The notes beneath the pieces are model-generated. The model made no database searches and was not told where the DNA came from. It was given only the letters and a program-made list of their open reading frames with translations. From Garcia nutans (Eukaryota; Streptophyta; Magnoliopsida; Malpighiales; Euphorbiaceae), in contig CANTUV010000055.1 of NCBI GenBank assembly GCA_947685225.1, positions 8,629,501-8,693,500 of the forward strand: a DNA stretch of 64,000 nucleotides, in the 5' to 3' direction. The first letter of the stretch is position 1, and the number at the start of each line of letters is the position of its first letter. Both the position numbers and the translations under genes were made by a program. This document shows positions 11,244 to 22,423 of the stretch, one piece after another.

Positions 11244-13984
11244 AGTACTATAACAATTTATTCTTATCAAAATATAATCTTAACTCCAATATGGAGTTAA
11301 TTAAATGCTTAAGTTATTATATTATCAAATCACATAACTTCAACTCTTCCCTTTAGAATCAACCATCTTCTCTCAATTTCCATAATTCATCATTCTATAT
11401 GTCTATACATCTTATTACTTCCTTGATCAAACATTCAAAAGATCTCCTTACATGTTCTATTCCTATCTTTATACAAAAATCAGATCACTATATAGCACAT
11501 TTATATAGTTCATCCAATCTTTATACTTAATATATATTGTTCCTTCATCTCTTTGTAATTACTCTCTTAACTTTAACCTTAAAAACCATTGATTATATCT
11601 GTGCATTAATTATCCCATTATTACAATCACTGTCTAAATAGACATTTATCACCCTCAATGGGTAACAAGATCCTTATTTTTCACAAATGGAGTTACTTCT
11701 TTAGCATGCTTTTTACTTAACTTACATTTTAATACACTACCTTCAACTTATTTTATAATTAACCAAACTTTTCCCTTTTTATCATAATTTATAACCACTA
11801 TAACTCCATTCATTCATGTCCAAACATACTTTAACCTATTATATCGAATACATTATCATATAAATAATTACACTCATGGTACAACTATACACATTAAATT
11901 CCAATAATGATTCATAATCTTAGCCAAATCCAGATCAATTGATCTATCTATCACAATATATTCACATTTTAATCTTGTTCAATTCCAATCAATAATTACT
12001 TTATTTAAACTTATCACAAAATTTCACAATATTCATATATGTATATATAACCTAATTCCATTAGGGCAACTTATATACAATTCCTGGTCATTTTCGATCC
12101 ATATTCAATCAAATCATCATGATAACAAATTATTCCAAATTATCTTAATATAATTTCCACCAATTCTCTTAAAAATTTTATACCACATTTACTACTAATA
12201 GATCTTCCACTTAAACCTCAAGTTCATTCTTTCATTACATACCATAAACATACTCAGTATAACTTTCAGTCATATTTATTTTGATTACCTTATTGTCATA
12301 TCATCCATAACTCAAAACATTTTCATAATTTCCTTTTTCTTTCTTAATCTTCACAATTATAACCAAATTTTTAACATAAAATGATAAAGTAAAACTTTAT
12401 CCATCATAACCTTTAACTATACTTCTCAAACAAAATTTTCAATCCCACCAAATCTGTATTACAATCATTATATCTAAGATCCAAATCCAGGGATAACAAA
12501 TTAATCGATCAAATATACTAAACAAAACACATGGCTTTAAAAGATTAATATTCAAGCCTAGGACTTTCAGATCAATACTGTTCTTCTCATAATTTTATTC
12601 TCAATCCATACAAATACAAGGTTAAAGTATTTTCCAAGAATTTCACATTCCTTCTTTACACTTTTGCTATATCAGAAGTTAATACATTCCAACTCCGTTT
12701 CAAACCAATATGCACTTGATTATATGATCTTTATCCACTAATTCATGTTTCAACAATATTACTTTATACATATTTAATCATATACAGCTACTATACAATT
12801 TTATTCGTCACTTCATTTCTAATCCATTTACAATTTCTTATAATATATAATTGCATAGAACTTTCCATATATGAATACTTTGGAACTCTAACTATCATAT
12901 GATAATTAGGTTCAATGCTCACTATCACAAACTCCACTGTTCCATGTTACTCAAGTCCATTCCATTTTCACTTCCATCACATCATTCATCTAGCTGTACC
13001 CAGTTCAAAACCTAATCTCTCTTAGGTCCACTAATATATATAACATTGTTTCCATAACACTAGTTCTATAATTATACCACATATATATTCATAGGTCACC
13101 TTCATGTCATAATTTCATTCACATTGAGAAACTCAGTTTACATATCATATAAATGTATATACTTAATTATATACTCTTGTTTTATTTTCCTTTTTCATAC
13201 ATTCACTAAAAATGTTCCTTTATAACTGTAACAACCGTCCCAGTCCACCTGCTGAGCCATTCCTATCCGGAGAAACCCTCAGGACCTTTGGGCTGAGCTG
13301 CTACAGTACTAATTTTTCCCGTATGATGTAAAGTGTTTATTCACACAACATATATACATATATATATTGACTATAATAATATTTCACATCCACCTTGGTC
13401 ATATTCCCAATGTGACATTTCTTTCACTTTCGTCTTTAAAAGCATTTAATATACCTTCAAATCCATTTTTACTCTTTGCAGTAAAATAATTTAAAAATAG
13501 TTCATTTTCGTTTACTCATCCACTTCCCTTTTTACTTCAAAATAAATTCTCATACTATCAATTACATTACTCAATTCATTACACTTTCATGTGCAACAAT
13601 AGTCATTTCATCTAACTCATGTATAGTATATACATTAAACCATCAACATCCCAATAATCTTTAGTATATTCCACTAAAATTTTAACTTTTCAACTTATTA
13701 ATTCGCTCAAGCTTTAATTTACCAAACTCATCTTATATATATATCACAAATCAATATCAAAACATATATGTTTCACAATTATCAAACTCATTCCCAAAAA
13801 TCTCAAATATTACATACCACCACCATTACCATGAACTTTCACAAATTCCAAGCATCTCATATTTCTAACATTGAATTCACAATGTTTGCATTATAGTAAC
13901 AATACTAAGTTATATTCTTACTTAACCACTATCATCTCTTTTTCCTTTAAACAATACCTTAATTATATATATATATCCCAAAAC
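11244..13984. other. Interior of the Tekay-like element: non-coding, extreme C-over-G skew
   Basis: No protein signature was found on either strand. On the plus strand G is very rare compared with C; for example 12001-12060 has about ten C and one G, and 12301-12360 has no G. At 13227 the sequence tgtaacaaccgtcccagtcc opens a GC-rich block of about 90 bp that looks like the end of another Ty3 LTR. The interior is either a large non-coding retrotransposon derivative or pol mutated past recognition. Confidence 0.45.
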
Positions 13985-14039
13985 AACAACAACAACAACA
14001 ACATTCAAAACTTCTAGGGCATATATGGGGATATTACAA
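13985..14039 (-). repeat. Outer tip of the 5' LTR of the Tekay-like element
   Basis: Here acaacattcaaaacttctag and catatatggggatattaca match 11163-11204 almost exactly. The similarity stops at a (caa)n run, beyond which the two LTR positions are unrelated. Confidence 0.65.
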
Positions 14040-14530
14040 ATCATCTGAGCAATTAATAAAGTCTTGCATACTCATTTGACAAGGAGAGGAACCTCACTTG
14101 TATTTCGTAAGACTCTTTATAATATTAAAATCACCACCAACCAGCCATGGTCCAGAAATATTCAAAGAAATAGATATTAACTTATCACATAAACTGTTTC
14201 GAGCCACCCTTGAATGGTATCCATAAACTACTGATAAAGAAAATTTCAGTGATAAAGAATGGCACATTACAGAAGAAGTGACAACTTGTAGGACCTCATA
14301 AAAATCATATAGATATACAAACTCTGATTTCCATAGTAACCAGATCTTATTATCATGAGAAGAGAAAACATTAGAGAAACCAAGCTTGGATGCATAGAAA
14401 GATTTTTTTTTGTATTGGAAATCATTGGTTCCATAATTATTAAAAGATGAATGTGATGCTCAACACAAAGCTTAAGTAACTTGTTAAAAGATGAGGCAAG
14501 ACCTCTTACATTCCAATGCATAACATTCAT
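14040..14530 (-). pseudogene. LINE ORF2, 5' part: endonuclease N-terminal half
   Basis: It begins at an ATG (14530) with MNVMHWNVRGLASS and then LLIIMEPMI, the Asn- and Glu-bearing first motifs of the LINE apurinic endonuclease. A run of Ts at 14402-14410 (As in the coding strand) shifts the frame. The new frame reads through WLLWKSEFVYLYDFYEVLQV to GPWLVGGDFNIIKS near 14140, the conserved GDFN motif. A stop follows GDFN, then DFINCSDD runs to the insertion point. The rest of the gene resumes at 8470. The ATG overlaps the ORF1 stop by four bases (ATGA, 14530-14527), suggesting translational coupling in the active ancestor. Confidence 0.8.
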
Positions 14531-15951
14531 TGAGCTGGTTTGGAAAGAAGAACTTGAGAGTGAGAAACTTGCCTAGTAACTCTGTTTTGTCTATTCTTAA
14601 GCCTGACGCTTTTGCGATTAACTACTGTGAACCCCACATCATGGCCATCCCCTAAAGCTTTAGCTTCTTCTGCAATTTGCAATTTCTTGGCAATAGATTC
14701 CCGTGATATTTCCCAATCCTCCTTGGTTTGTACTGCCGATGGTGAAGGCAAATTGGTATCCAAATCATGCTGAAAGCGTGAATCTTTCGAGCTGCAATTA
14801 GATTCAATATCGGAATAAAATTCCTTGTTAAGTGATGATTTTTCAGCTGCAAAAGAAACAGATTTCTTTGCCCTGTTATGATCAGGAATGTTTTGCTCAG
14901 TATCTGCACTTGGGACTTCCAAAACATTGTCCGAGATGATCTGTTTATGAGTATCCGATTCAATAACAGGTGAAGAATCTGTATCAGCCATCGGAACATC
15001 ATTATTAGAGGTAGAAGCCTTGGTAGTATCAGAATTGAGGGCCTGTTTATTCTCTTTGACAACCCAACATTTAACAATCTGTGGGTTTTCTGGTTCCTTA
15101 GCTTCATTTCGTTCATGGAAATTCTGATGAGCAATTGGTTTATTACCATTACAGGATGACAGTTCATGACTCAGTTTGCAACGATCAGTACAATAATAAG
15201 GGAGGCTTTCATACGAGACTGATTGAAAGAAACCAAAATCACCATCATCAATCCAGATTTTAGAGGGAAAATCTTTTATTAATTTCAATTCAATACACAC
15301 ACGAGCAGCTGATGGCCTAGAAAGCATGGCAGTCATTGCATCAACTTTTAAGGGTTTGCCAATAAGATTTGCAATAGCAAACAGGGCTGACTTTTTAAAA
15401 TAATGAATTGGTAGTCCCTCAAATACAATCCAAGCCGGAATAATGGGGCTATCAATGTTAGAACGAAATTGCTTCGTCCATTTTGATACACGCATTGTAA
15501 AGCCATGGAAGTACCAAACCTGCCTCATCCAACAACACAGATAATCCTCTTTAAGTGCAAATCTAATCAACACATTATTGGCATCAAGCAAACCAAGGGA
15601 AAAATCTCTATTGAAACCAACAATGTCCAAAGCTTTTTTGAGAGCTTTCATATTTGGCCTACCTAAGTTAAAAGAGCCGACTAAAGTAAATTGGAAAGGC
15701 TGAATAAGTTTTTGAATTTCATCCTTTGTGAAAGAGATTGCAGGAGCCCCCTTATACATACCCTGTTTTCTGTTCAGCAAAGACGGGGTCGACTCCAGCA
15801 TCGGAGCAAAAGATTTATTAATATTCATATTCAAAGAACCTTGCTTAATCACATCTGCAAAGGAACAGGAAGGAGCAAAACCAATTCCAGATGATTGAAC
15901 AGCATGAGAAGTCGAAGATGAAGGAGTGACAGGCTCCGGAGGAGCTGCCAC
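14527..15951 (-). pseudogene. LINE ORF1 (DUF4283-type RNA-binding protein, zinc knuckle), nearly intact
   Basis: This 474-codon open frame encodes the LINE RNA-binding chaperone. A DUF4283-like domain occupies about residues 75-235 (LVGSFNLGRPNMKALKKAL, WYFHGFTMRVSKW, PIIPAWIVFEGLPIHYFKKS, GKPLKVD). A knuckle-like YYCTDRCKLSHELSSC lies near residue 255. A polar, charged tail follows. The knuckle has the right total length, but its second Cys is one residue late (C-x3-C-x3-H-x4-C). The first codon of the open stretch after the PVAAPPEP context is GTG and an in-frame stop lies 17 codons upstream, so the normal ATG seems lost. Length and order are typical of plant L1 ORF1. The frame may be open but not properly startable. 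Confidence 0.85.
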
Positions 15952-16010
15952 CGGAGGTAGCGCCGCCGTTGTAGAAACTTTCTGGTCAGAACCCTTATTT
16001 TAAGTTGAAA

Positions 16011-16643
16011 TAAATATTTTCGTATATCAGATATATATATATATGTATATATATAGTTAATGGCCAAGAAGCATGTGTGCTTTAAATTTTATGATGTTTA
16101 TATTATGATATTACCATATAAAACTATACTATAGAGATGGAAATTAAAAAAAATAAAAAATTGCATTGTACCATATCTTATAAAACCATGGCAAACTATC
16201 ATCCAAACGGATCATAAGTTAACTATAGGGTAATCATACTCACACTTCAAGCACTAAGAACATCCCTTACACAAGACTAGTTGATGGTACAAAGAAGTAC
16301 TCATGGTCTACTAACTCACACATTCCAAAGAATGCACAATAGAGGAATACCTACTCCTCTAGTATATGTCACATGCTAAAACTAGTCCTTTAAGGTTAAA
16401 ATTTTTTTCTTAAGCTCTATTTGACTAATGTAAACTCTAAGACTGAGTATTTCCTCTACTTTATGATCCTTCCTCTAGTATATGCCACATGGTCATACTA
16501 GTTTTTTTTTTTTTTATTGGAGATAGATATTCATAATTTACTATTATTTAGAAAGACTTATTGAATAAGACTTATAATTTTTTTTACTAAGAAATTAAGA
16601 ATTCTTCTCAATAAAATTTGTATTCTTCATATTCAAGCCAAAC

Positions 16644-16685
<42 letters not shown>

Positions 16686-16690
16686 TCAAT
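16011..16690. other. AT-rich DNA with a short repeat pair and a (TA)n(CA)n microsatellite
   Basis: cctctagtatatg(t/c)cacatg recurs at about 16354 and 16473 (a ~118-bp imperfect duplication). A microsatellite at 16641-16685 runs from (ta)n into (ca)n. No gene is seen. Confidence 0.55.
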
Positions 16691-16694
16691 ATAT

Positions 16695-17010
16695 AGTACG
16701 TGTGCAAGTGTGATCATTTTGTGAATTTGCTTTTAAGCTCATTGTGTAACTTATAATTATGTGAGATTATGTAAGGCTTTTGGGTGTAATCAGATTAAGA
16801 AATTTGAGTATTCTCCTTTGTTCTTGTATCTTTCAGTTTATTACTGAATTTTATTATCTTTCTTCTGTGGACATTGGCTTACGTCGAACCACATTAAATT
16901 TTTATCTATTCTTTTATATTCTATTTTCTCTTTTATTTTTCTCAATTCCTACTCTAATATTTGTTTGGTTATTAGCATCAAGCCAACCTATATACATATT
17001 TTTACGGTCT
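16695..17010 (+). repeat. Remnant of a Ty1/copia LTR (R-U5 part)
   Basis: The order gcttttgggtgtaatca, aagaaatttgagtattctcc, tgttcttgtatctttcagtt, tgtggacattggctta(c) and gtcgaaccaca matches the 3' half of a widespread plant copia LTR, where 'gtggacgtaggc...ccgaaccacgt' precedes the primer site. No primer site or coding region follows, so this is a fragment. The match is from memory of that family. Confidence 0.5.
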
Positions 17011-19320
17011 TATTCCAAATAGATATAGAGTTCAATCTAAATAACTTAAACACATCTACAAACGGTGATGAAAATTATTTTTGAAAAAAAATCAATCTAA
17101 TTTCGAAAAGTCATGCACATTTTATCTTCATAAAAAAATAAAATTTAATTATAAGAATTGAAACTCACCATTTAAAGATGAAAATCATGTGTTTGATATT
17201 GTTCAATTTTCTTTATTATCAGATAACAAGAATTAAAAGTAAGAGAAAAGAAAAGAGAAAATTAATTAAATCAAAGAAAGGGGTATTATTGATATATCAG
17301 AATTTTAAAATATTACTGCTCTAGCAATAACAATGTCACATCTTGCTTTTTAAGGCGTGACAATTTAGGGCGTGAATAAATGTAAAACTACTCATCATCC
17401 ATAAAACCTTTAGCAAAAGAAATATTAACACAAACATAAATTTTGAATTTTATTTTTCCATACATTCCCAGGATCAAGTATCTTATTACATACTCATCAC
17501 ATCAACTTTATATTCAATGGCTATTTTATAATATTTTTTAATTTCTCAGATAAGATATACATATCATTAATATCATCCATGCATATATATTGCTATTTCT
17601 ATGTTACTATTTATAAATATATTCTATAACCTTCACTTACAGTAATATTTTCAATCTCACCACCTGTAACTATTCAATTCCACACCTTAATTCATTTATT
17701 ATATCATATTCTCACTAGTCAATCTATAAATATTGGGTTGTTAATAATAAATTTTACATATTAATATATCCATAACATTTTGCTTTAAATACTTCTCTTA
17801 TATACAATTACCATAGATCACAAGTCTAATGGTGTTCTAGAGTCAATCCTTACGTTTTATATGAACATAATTATATACTTTAAACTTTACATTTTGCCAT
17901 AAGCTTCTTAATGGAAGAAGAAGAATTTAAGAAGTCAACGGTCCTGTGTGTTAATTTCCAAAAATACATTGAAGATGTAGCGAGTGTTCAACATTATGAG
18001 AACATAATATATATTGAGATATAGGATTCATACAAGAATGATCCAAAATCATTAGTCAACAATCATAATGCAATAAGTATGGTCCTTGATAATTTAATCA
18101 ATCAATACAATTGCTTCATAATGAGAGAAAATAGTTCAGTACATTATTCAATAATCAGTTAGAGCATCAACTTCTCTCTTTTAATGGCATAGTAATATAT
18201 GTAAATATAGTAAAATGTTACAATCTCCTATTTCAATTGGGTTTTTGTCATTATGAGTTTCGATCTATGTAATGGTTCAATAGTTCAAACAACAAAATTT
18301 AGACCCAAATAGCCTACCATAGTTCAATGGTTCAATTCATCAATAACAATTATTTGAACTGCAAATTGGTTAGATAATCATTAATCAAGTACGAAGTTTC
18401 AACAAAATGAATGACTAGGGTCAATACAAACAAATAAAAAGGATAAACAATTTTCTAGCATAGACTATATATCTTACCTTAATAAACTAAACACTAAATA
18501 CCTTAATCCACCAATATCTCCATTGCTTGAAAGAAATTTGAATTCCAGATTCTTCTATTCATCAAACACTTTTACCTACCAAGATTCATTTAGTATTTCT
18601 TTTAGCCATAAATCCAATCTCTTATTCAGACTTCAAAGAATTCTTGCGTAACTTTTTACTTGTCATTAAATAATTATGAAGTTAACAAAGACTTCCATTT
18701 TTTAGGGTTTTCCTTAACATATAACATATATAACTTTGTACATATTCCATTATCTTTACTAAGTGTCATATTAACAATTTATTCACCATACTCGTACTTG
18801 TTAATATAACTTACCACTATGACATATATCATAAGCTTCATTATGTAACTTATTATAGTCATTACCCAAATATTTTTAACCAATATCTAACTATTAGATT
18901 TAATATTAACTTTATTTTAACTTAAAGAAAACCATAAACTATAAAGAAATTAGCTTATCTTACTTGTTCTAATTAGAGATTCACTTCCACTAAAATGAAA
19001 TCCAAAGATAGAGAGATCTTCAAGCACCTACCCTTAGAACATTTGAGAAGAAAACTTTAAGGAAGAATTGATGAAGAAGAGAGAAGAGATAAATCTAAAG
19101 AGCTCGGTGGCAGGTGAAGATATGTGGCTAAAAATGAAAGTTGCCTTTTTATACTTTTTTCCCAAAATGTTGATATGACATCACTAACCAATATTTTTTT
19201 ATGATAACTATGAACCCTCAAATTTGCACCCGCAAATGTGCATCTTGATATGTAGCTCGGATAATTATGGATCCAATGAAACAAGAACAAGCACCCAAAA
19301 CAAGTGATGGATGGAAAACC
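17011..19320. other. AT-rich region, possibly a degraded minus-strand LTR
   Basis: tgtcacatcttgc...ggcgtgacaatttagggcgtg (17334-17380) resembles the TGTCACA start of plant Ty3 LTRs seen from the antisense strand. The DNA to about 19140 has the same low-G, A/C/T-rich texture as the LTRs elsewhere in the window. No clear far end or target duplication was found. No gene is seen. Confidence 0.3.
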
Positions 19321-19324
19321 CAAA

Positions 19325-19720
19325 TGTAGGCTTGTTAGGCAGAAATTGCCTAGGCCTTAGAAGGACATCCTCTTGTTGGGCAAAAATCACTCTACTAGGC
19401 AGATGCCGCCTAACTATTGACAATGCCTTCAGCCCTATTGTGTGGATTTTGCACCTTGGAATTTAAGCCTATAAATAATGGTCTCCCTTTTCTCTTTCGG
19501 AACTTAAAATCTAAAAAAAAAACCTGCATACATCATCCCTCTCCTCCAAATTGCTTCCATTAGCATTCAATTGGCCAATATTGTTCAAATTACAAGATGA
19601 TCCAAGCTTAAGTCTTCATTTTTTTTAGAGTGGAACTTCGCTCTAGAAAAACTCTTGAAAGCCCTCTTTCGAGAAGACCACGATCATGAAAGGTATGCAT
19701 CTAATCTTTTTTTTCTTTCA
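19325..19720 (+). repeat. LTR-like promoter segment: palindromes followed by a TATA box
   Basis: Inverted repeats aggcagaaattgcct (19340) and aggcagatgccgcct (19397) are followed by tataaataatgg at 19470, then a C/T-rich leader (ctccctctcctcc) and tcttgaaagccctctttcgag, as in U3-R-U5 of an LTR. Element ends were not found. Confidence 0.4.
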
Positions 19721-20160
19721 TCTTCTATTCCTTTTCTTTATTTTTGGTTTAGAAGTATGATTATGGTTTAATAAGTTAAATTTTAAACCTAAATGAATAA
19801 AAATGGACTTGAAATGAAATGGATTGACTAAATTGGCATGATATGGACTTAATTGAATCTAGCTTAGGCTTGAAATTTAACCTAAAATGGATTTTTGAAT
19901 TTTTTTTATTTAATTGAACTTTGAATAAATAAAAAATGATTAATCATTAAACTTTAAAATTAATTGAATTTCATTGAACTTTTGGTTGAATTGAAATTTG
20001 AATTTGAGTTTAGTTTAATTAATTGAACTTTAATCATTTAAAATTTAATTAATTAACTTGAATTTTGAATGAACTTTGATGAATTGAATTAGGCTTTGAT
20101 CAAATTAATTAAATCAACTCTATTTAATTGTACTTGAATTAATTAAACAAAGTTTGGTCT
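19721..20160. repeat. Low-complexity (ttgaat/aattgaactt) region
   Basis: Degenerate repetitions of ttgaattgaa, aattaattgaacttt and similar words fill 19790-20160. It looks like a decayed short tandem array or LTR U5/leader. Confidence 0.55.
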
Positions 20161-21365
20161 TTGTGAGCCAGAGGTATGACCTCCAACTTTGCAACTACTA
20201 CACTGTTAGGATCAAGCCCTTAAGAAACAACAAGCCTAAGAATGGAGAAAAGGAGTTGCTACTTCAAAGGTCGAGAAAGAAGGGGTGAAGATCTCTAAGC
20301 GAGAAATTTTCAACTCCTGCTGGGTTTGAAAAGTTGAGTATAAATAGAAAAGGTAGAAAAAATACCTCTAGAACCTCCATATGCTCGATTCATTGCAACC
20401 AGTCTCCTCTATGGTTCTAGTGACATGCCACCACTAATTATTAACGCATTACCCAAATTAAATAATGATTTGCAAAAGTTCACCATAATGTGTCAGTATT
20501 CATTTATCATTTATACTTATGCTTATGAGGAATGTATGCATGAAAAAATGAGCTCCCACATAGTGAAAATAGGTTGAATCAAAGCCAATTCGAGTTAATC
20601 TTGTATAAGATCTGCTACCGAATGAATGCGACTGCTTCTTACATATTTTATACCCTCCCTTACAAAAAAACTAGTAAGTGCCCTACTACCTTAGTTCTAA
20701 AAATTACAATAGAGTCTGGTCCTACTAAAAACATTTTAAGAAAAGGAAATTACAGTCACATTGATGATTTAACCCCACTACATCAATTCTATGACAAATC
20801 GGATATGGTGATGCATGAAATGAATGACGATAATGAGATAAAAGTTTTCAACGGGCATCAACATATTAAATATCATAGTACATTCACATATTTAAATAAA
20901 ACATAAATACTTAGCACACACATTACCATTTTAGGCGAGCTACTTATATTATGATTACTATAGAAAGGCGAAACCATATTTTCTTAACAGAGACGTAATC
21001 TATTTAAAATAATTAGATCCAATCTATTGACCATGCTATAAGGAGTCACAAGCTCATCACATAGAGTGGCAATCCTGTCACTGTATAAGGATGACTCGTC
21101 ACTAAGAAGCAGTTCACATTTCAAGGTTCAGTAATGATGGAGGCATTGACGGGATGAACGTGACCATCCTAACTTCTAATCACATTCAAATTCTAGTTCA
21201 ATACATTTCAATCCATTTTTGGGTCTTGTGGTCAATATGCCATTATCATTTATTTTGTTTTAATGATTGGTCTCATCATAGTATGCATTGTAATTCATAT
21301 TTGTTCATAGTTTTATGTCTTATTATTTTTGTCTGGTTTATAGTGGATTCTTAGCTAGCATGTAA
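20161..21365. other. Unclassified DNA
   Basis: No known protein motif was recognised. The 110-codon frame at 20574-20906 has average composition, no domain and no nearby signals, and is not called a gene. Confidence 0.4.
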
Positions 21366-22423
21366 TAAGCAGACTAATGGCAAGTAAAAAGAAATTAATG
21401 GAAAGTAAGAATATGAAACCTTTGCTATTAGTTCCTTCGACTTTAGAGATAAAAGCTGTGTAAGGAGGTCCTATAAAGGATCTTCTATTTCTATTTACAG
21501 TTTTCCTTGAGATATTGATGACCAGTTGCCTTCTCTCTCTTCACAACACACTTGTAGTAACTCACTACTATACTCACAGTTTCATTTTGATTTTCTCTTG
21601 GCAGAGTTTCATCTTTTATCCTTTTTGTTCTCCTTTTGTTTATCTTTTTCTCTTCCTCATACAGGTAGGAGAAGGGGCGTGTCCCTTCGCTTCATATACC
21701 ATTGCTGTCCTTTTGTTAGGATAAGGTGACAAGAGTTTATCACTATTTGCACTTACACACGTTCTGTATCCTTTCATCAGAGGCGCATGGTCTGGTGTGT
21801 TAGTTTTCCAAGCATCGTCTCGCAGTTGATTGGTGATCCTAGTAATCATTTAGTGGAGTGATGTGACAACACCTTCCAATAAGAAGGAGTGACGACCATA
21901 CCATACTTAGTAGTGGGATCGCCATTGCCAATAAAGGGCAGTTCCTGCTCTAGGCTTTCTCTCATTCGTGTAAGGCCTATTTTATCCATGTGCTTTTATA
22001 GTGGTGGAGGGCCAAATTTAGTTTGCCCCCTGCTCGAGCAGGCTTGGTTTCTTTGGCTAAGCTTGGGAAGAGCATGCTATCTTTCATCTTTGTTAAAGGG
22101 GTCTTTTACCATCAGATCGGGCATTTTTCCCCTATTAATCATCAAAACCTTTTGTCACTTTCACAACTTAGCTCTTTTAATTAAAGGATCTTCTATCCTC
22201 TAGTTAGGCCTTTTACCACCTTATTCCTTATCAGAACCTTCTATCCTTTTCATAACTTGGCTCTTCTAACTAGAGGATCTTTTATCCTCTAATTGGGCCT
22301 TCTGCCCCTTGTTCTTCACCAGAACCTTATATCCCTTTGACAACTTGGCTCTTTTAGCCGGGAGGACATTTAATCCTTAAATTGGGCCTTTTGCCCCTAT
22401 TCTTCACCAGAACCTTCTATCCC
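21366..22423 (-). repeat. Minus-strand LTR-like segment with TATA box, palindrome and U3 tandem repeats
   Basis: On the minus strand, tandem repeats (22423-22060) are followed by the perfect 14-bp palindrome CCTGCTCGAGCAGG (22042-22029) and TATAAAAGCA (22000-21991), then a leader. This is the order of U3 enhancer, core promoter and R of an LTR. Its downstream end was not located, and the upstream end is cut by the Athila-1 insertion at 22424. Confidence 0.4.
22060..22423. repeat. Tandem repeat, ~85-bp unit, about four copies
   Basis: Units carry acaacttggctcttttar, gaggatcttttatcctcta, ttgggccttttgcccc and ttcaccagaaccttctatcc in that order, with copies starting near 22075, 22167, 22252 and 22338. 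The 5' LTR of Athila-1 inserts exactly at the end of the last copy. Confidence 0.75.

Larger units (their letters stand above)
8471..14039 (-). mobile_element. Ty3/gypsy Tekay/Del-like LTR element with non-coding interior, inserted in the LINE
   Basis: On the minus strand the insertion begins TGTAATATCCCC (14039) and ends GGGTGTTACA (8471). The target bases ATCA flank it on both sides (8467-8470 and 14040-14043), and the LINE endonuclease frame resumes across it. A polypurine tract at 11220-11205 and the reading NFEDEII-stop at 11243-11222 match the extreme 3' end of Tekay/Del pol. The 3' LTR (8471-11204) is complete, but only the outer ~55 bp of the 5' LTR (13985-14039) match it. No coding sequence was found in 11244-13984, so this is either a non-autonomous derivative or a rearranged copy. 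Confidence 0.65.
5040..16010 (-). mobile_element. L1-type LINE (non-LTR retrotransposon), interrupted and degraded
   Basis: ORF1 (15951-14527) is followed by ORF2 (14530 leftward), which carries apurinic endonuclease, reverse transcriptase, zf-RVT and a C-terminal RNase H-like domain, the layout of plant L1 LINEs. The element is split inside the endonuclease by an LTR element at 8471-14039; removing that insertion rejoins the endonuclease. The 3' end is placed near 5040-5060 because the protein frame ends there and an A/T-rich tail follows. No target duplication was identified. Stops and frameshifts throughout make it inactive. Confidence 0.85.

Noticed and set aside
13227..14039. A complete 812-bp 5' LTR starting tgtaacaaccg
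   Set aside because: Only its last 55 bp match the 3' LTR, and no primer site adjoins 13227, so the boundary is not supported.
14527..15951. A long open frame that could be taken for a host gene
   Set aside because: DUF4283-type domain, knuckle-like motif and the overlapping ORF2 endonuclease identify it as LINE ORF1.
21154..21354. Small hydrophobic frames at 21154-21354 and 21515-21729
   Set aside because: Composition follows T-rich DNA, and the frames overlap each other without any conserved motif.
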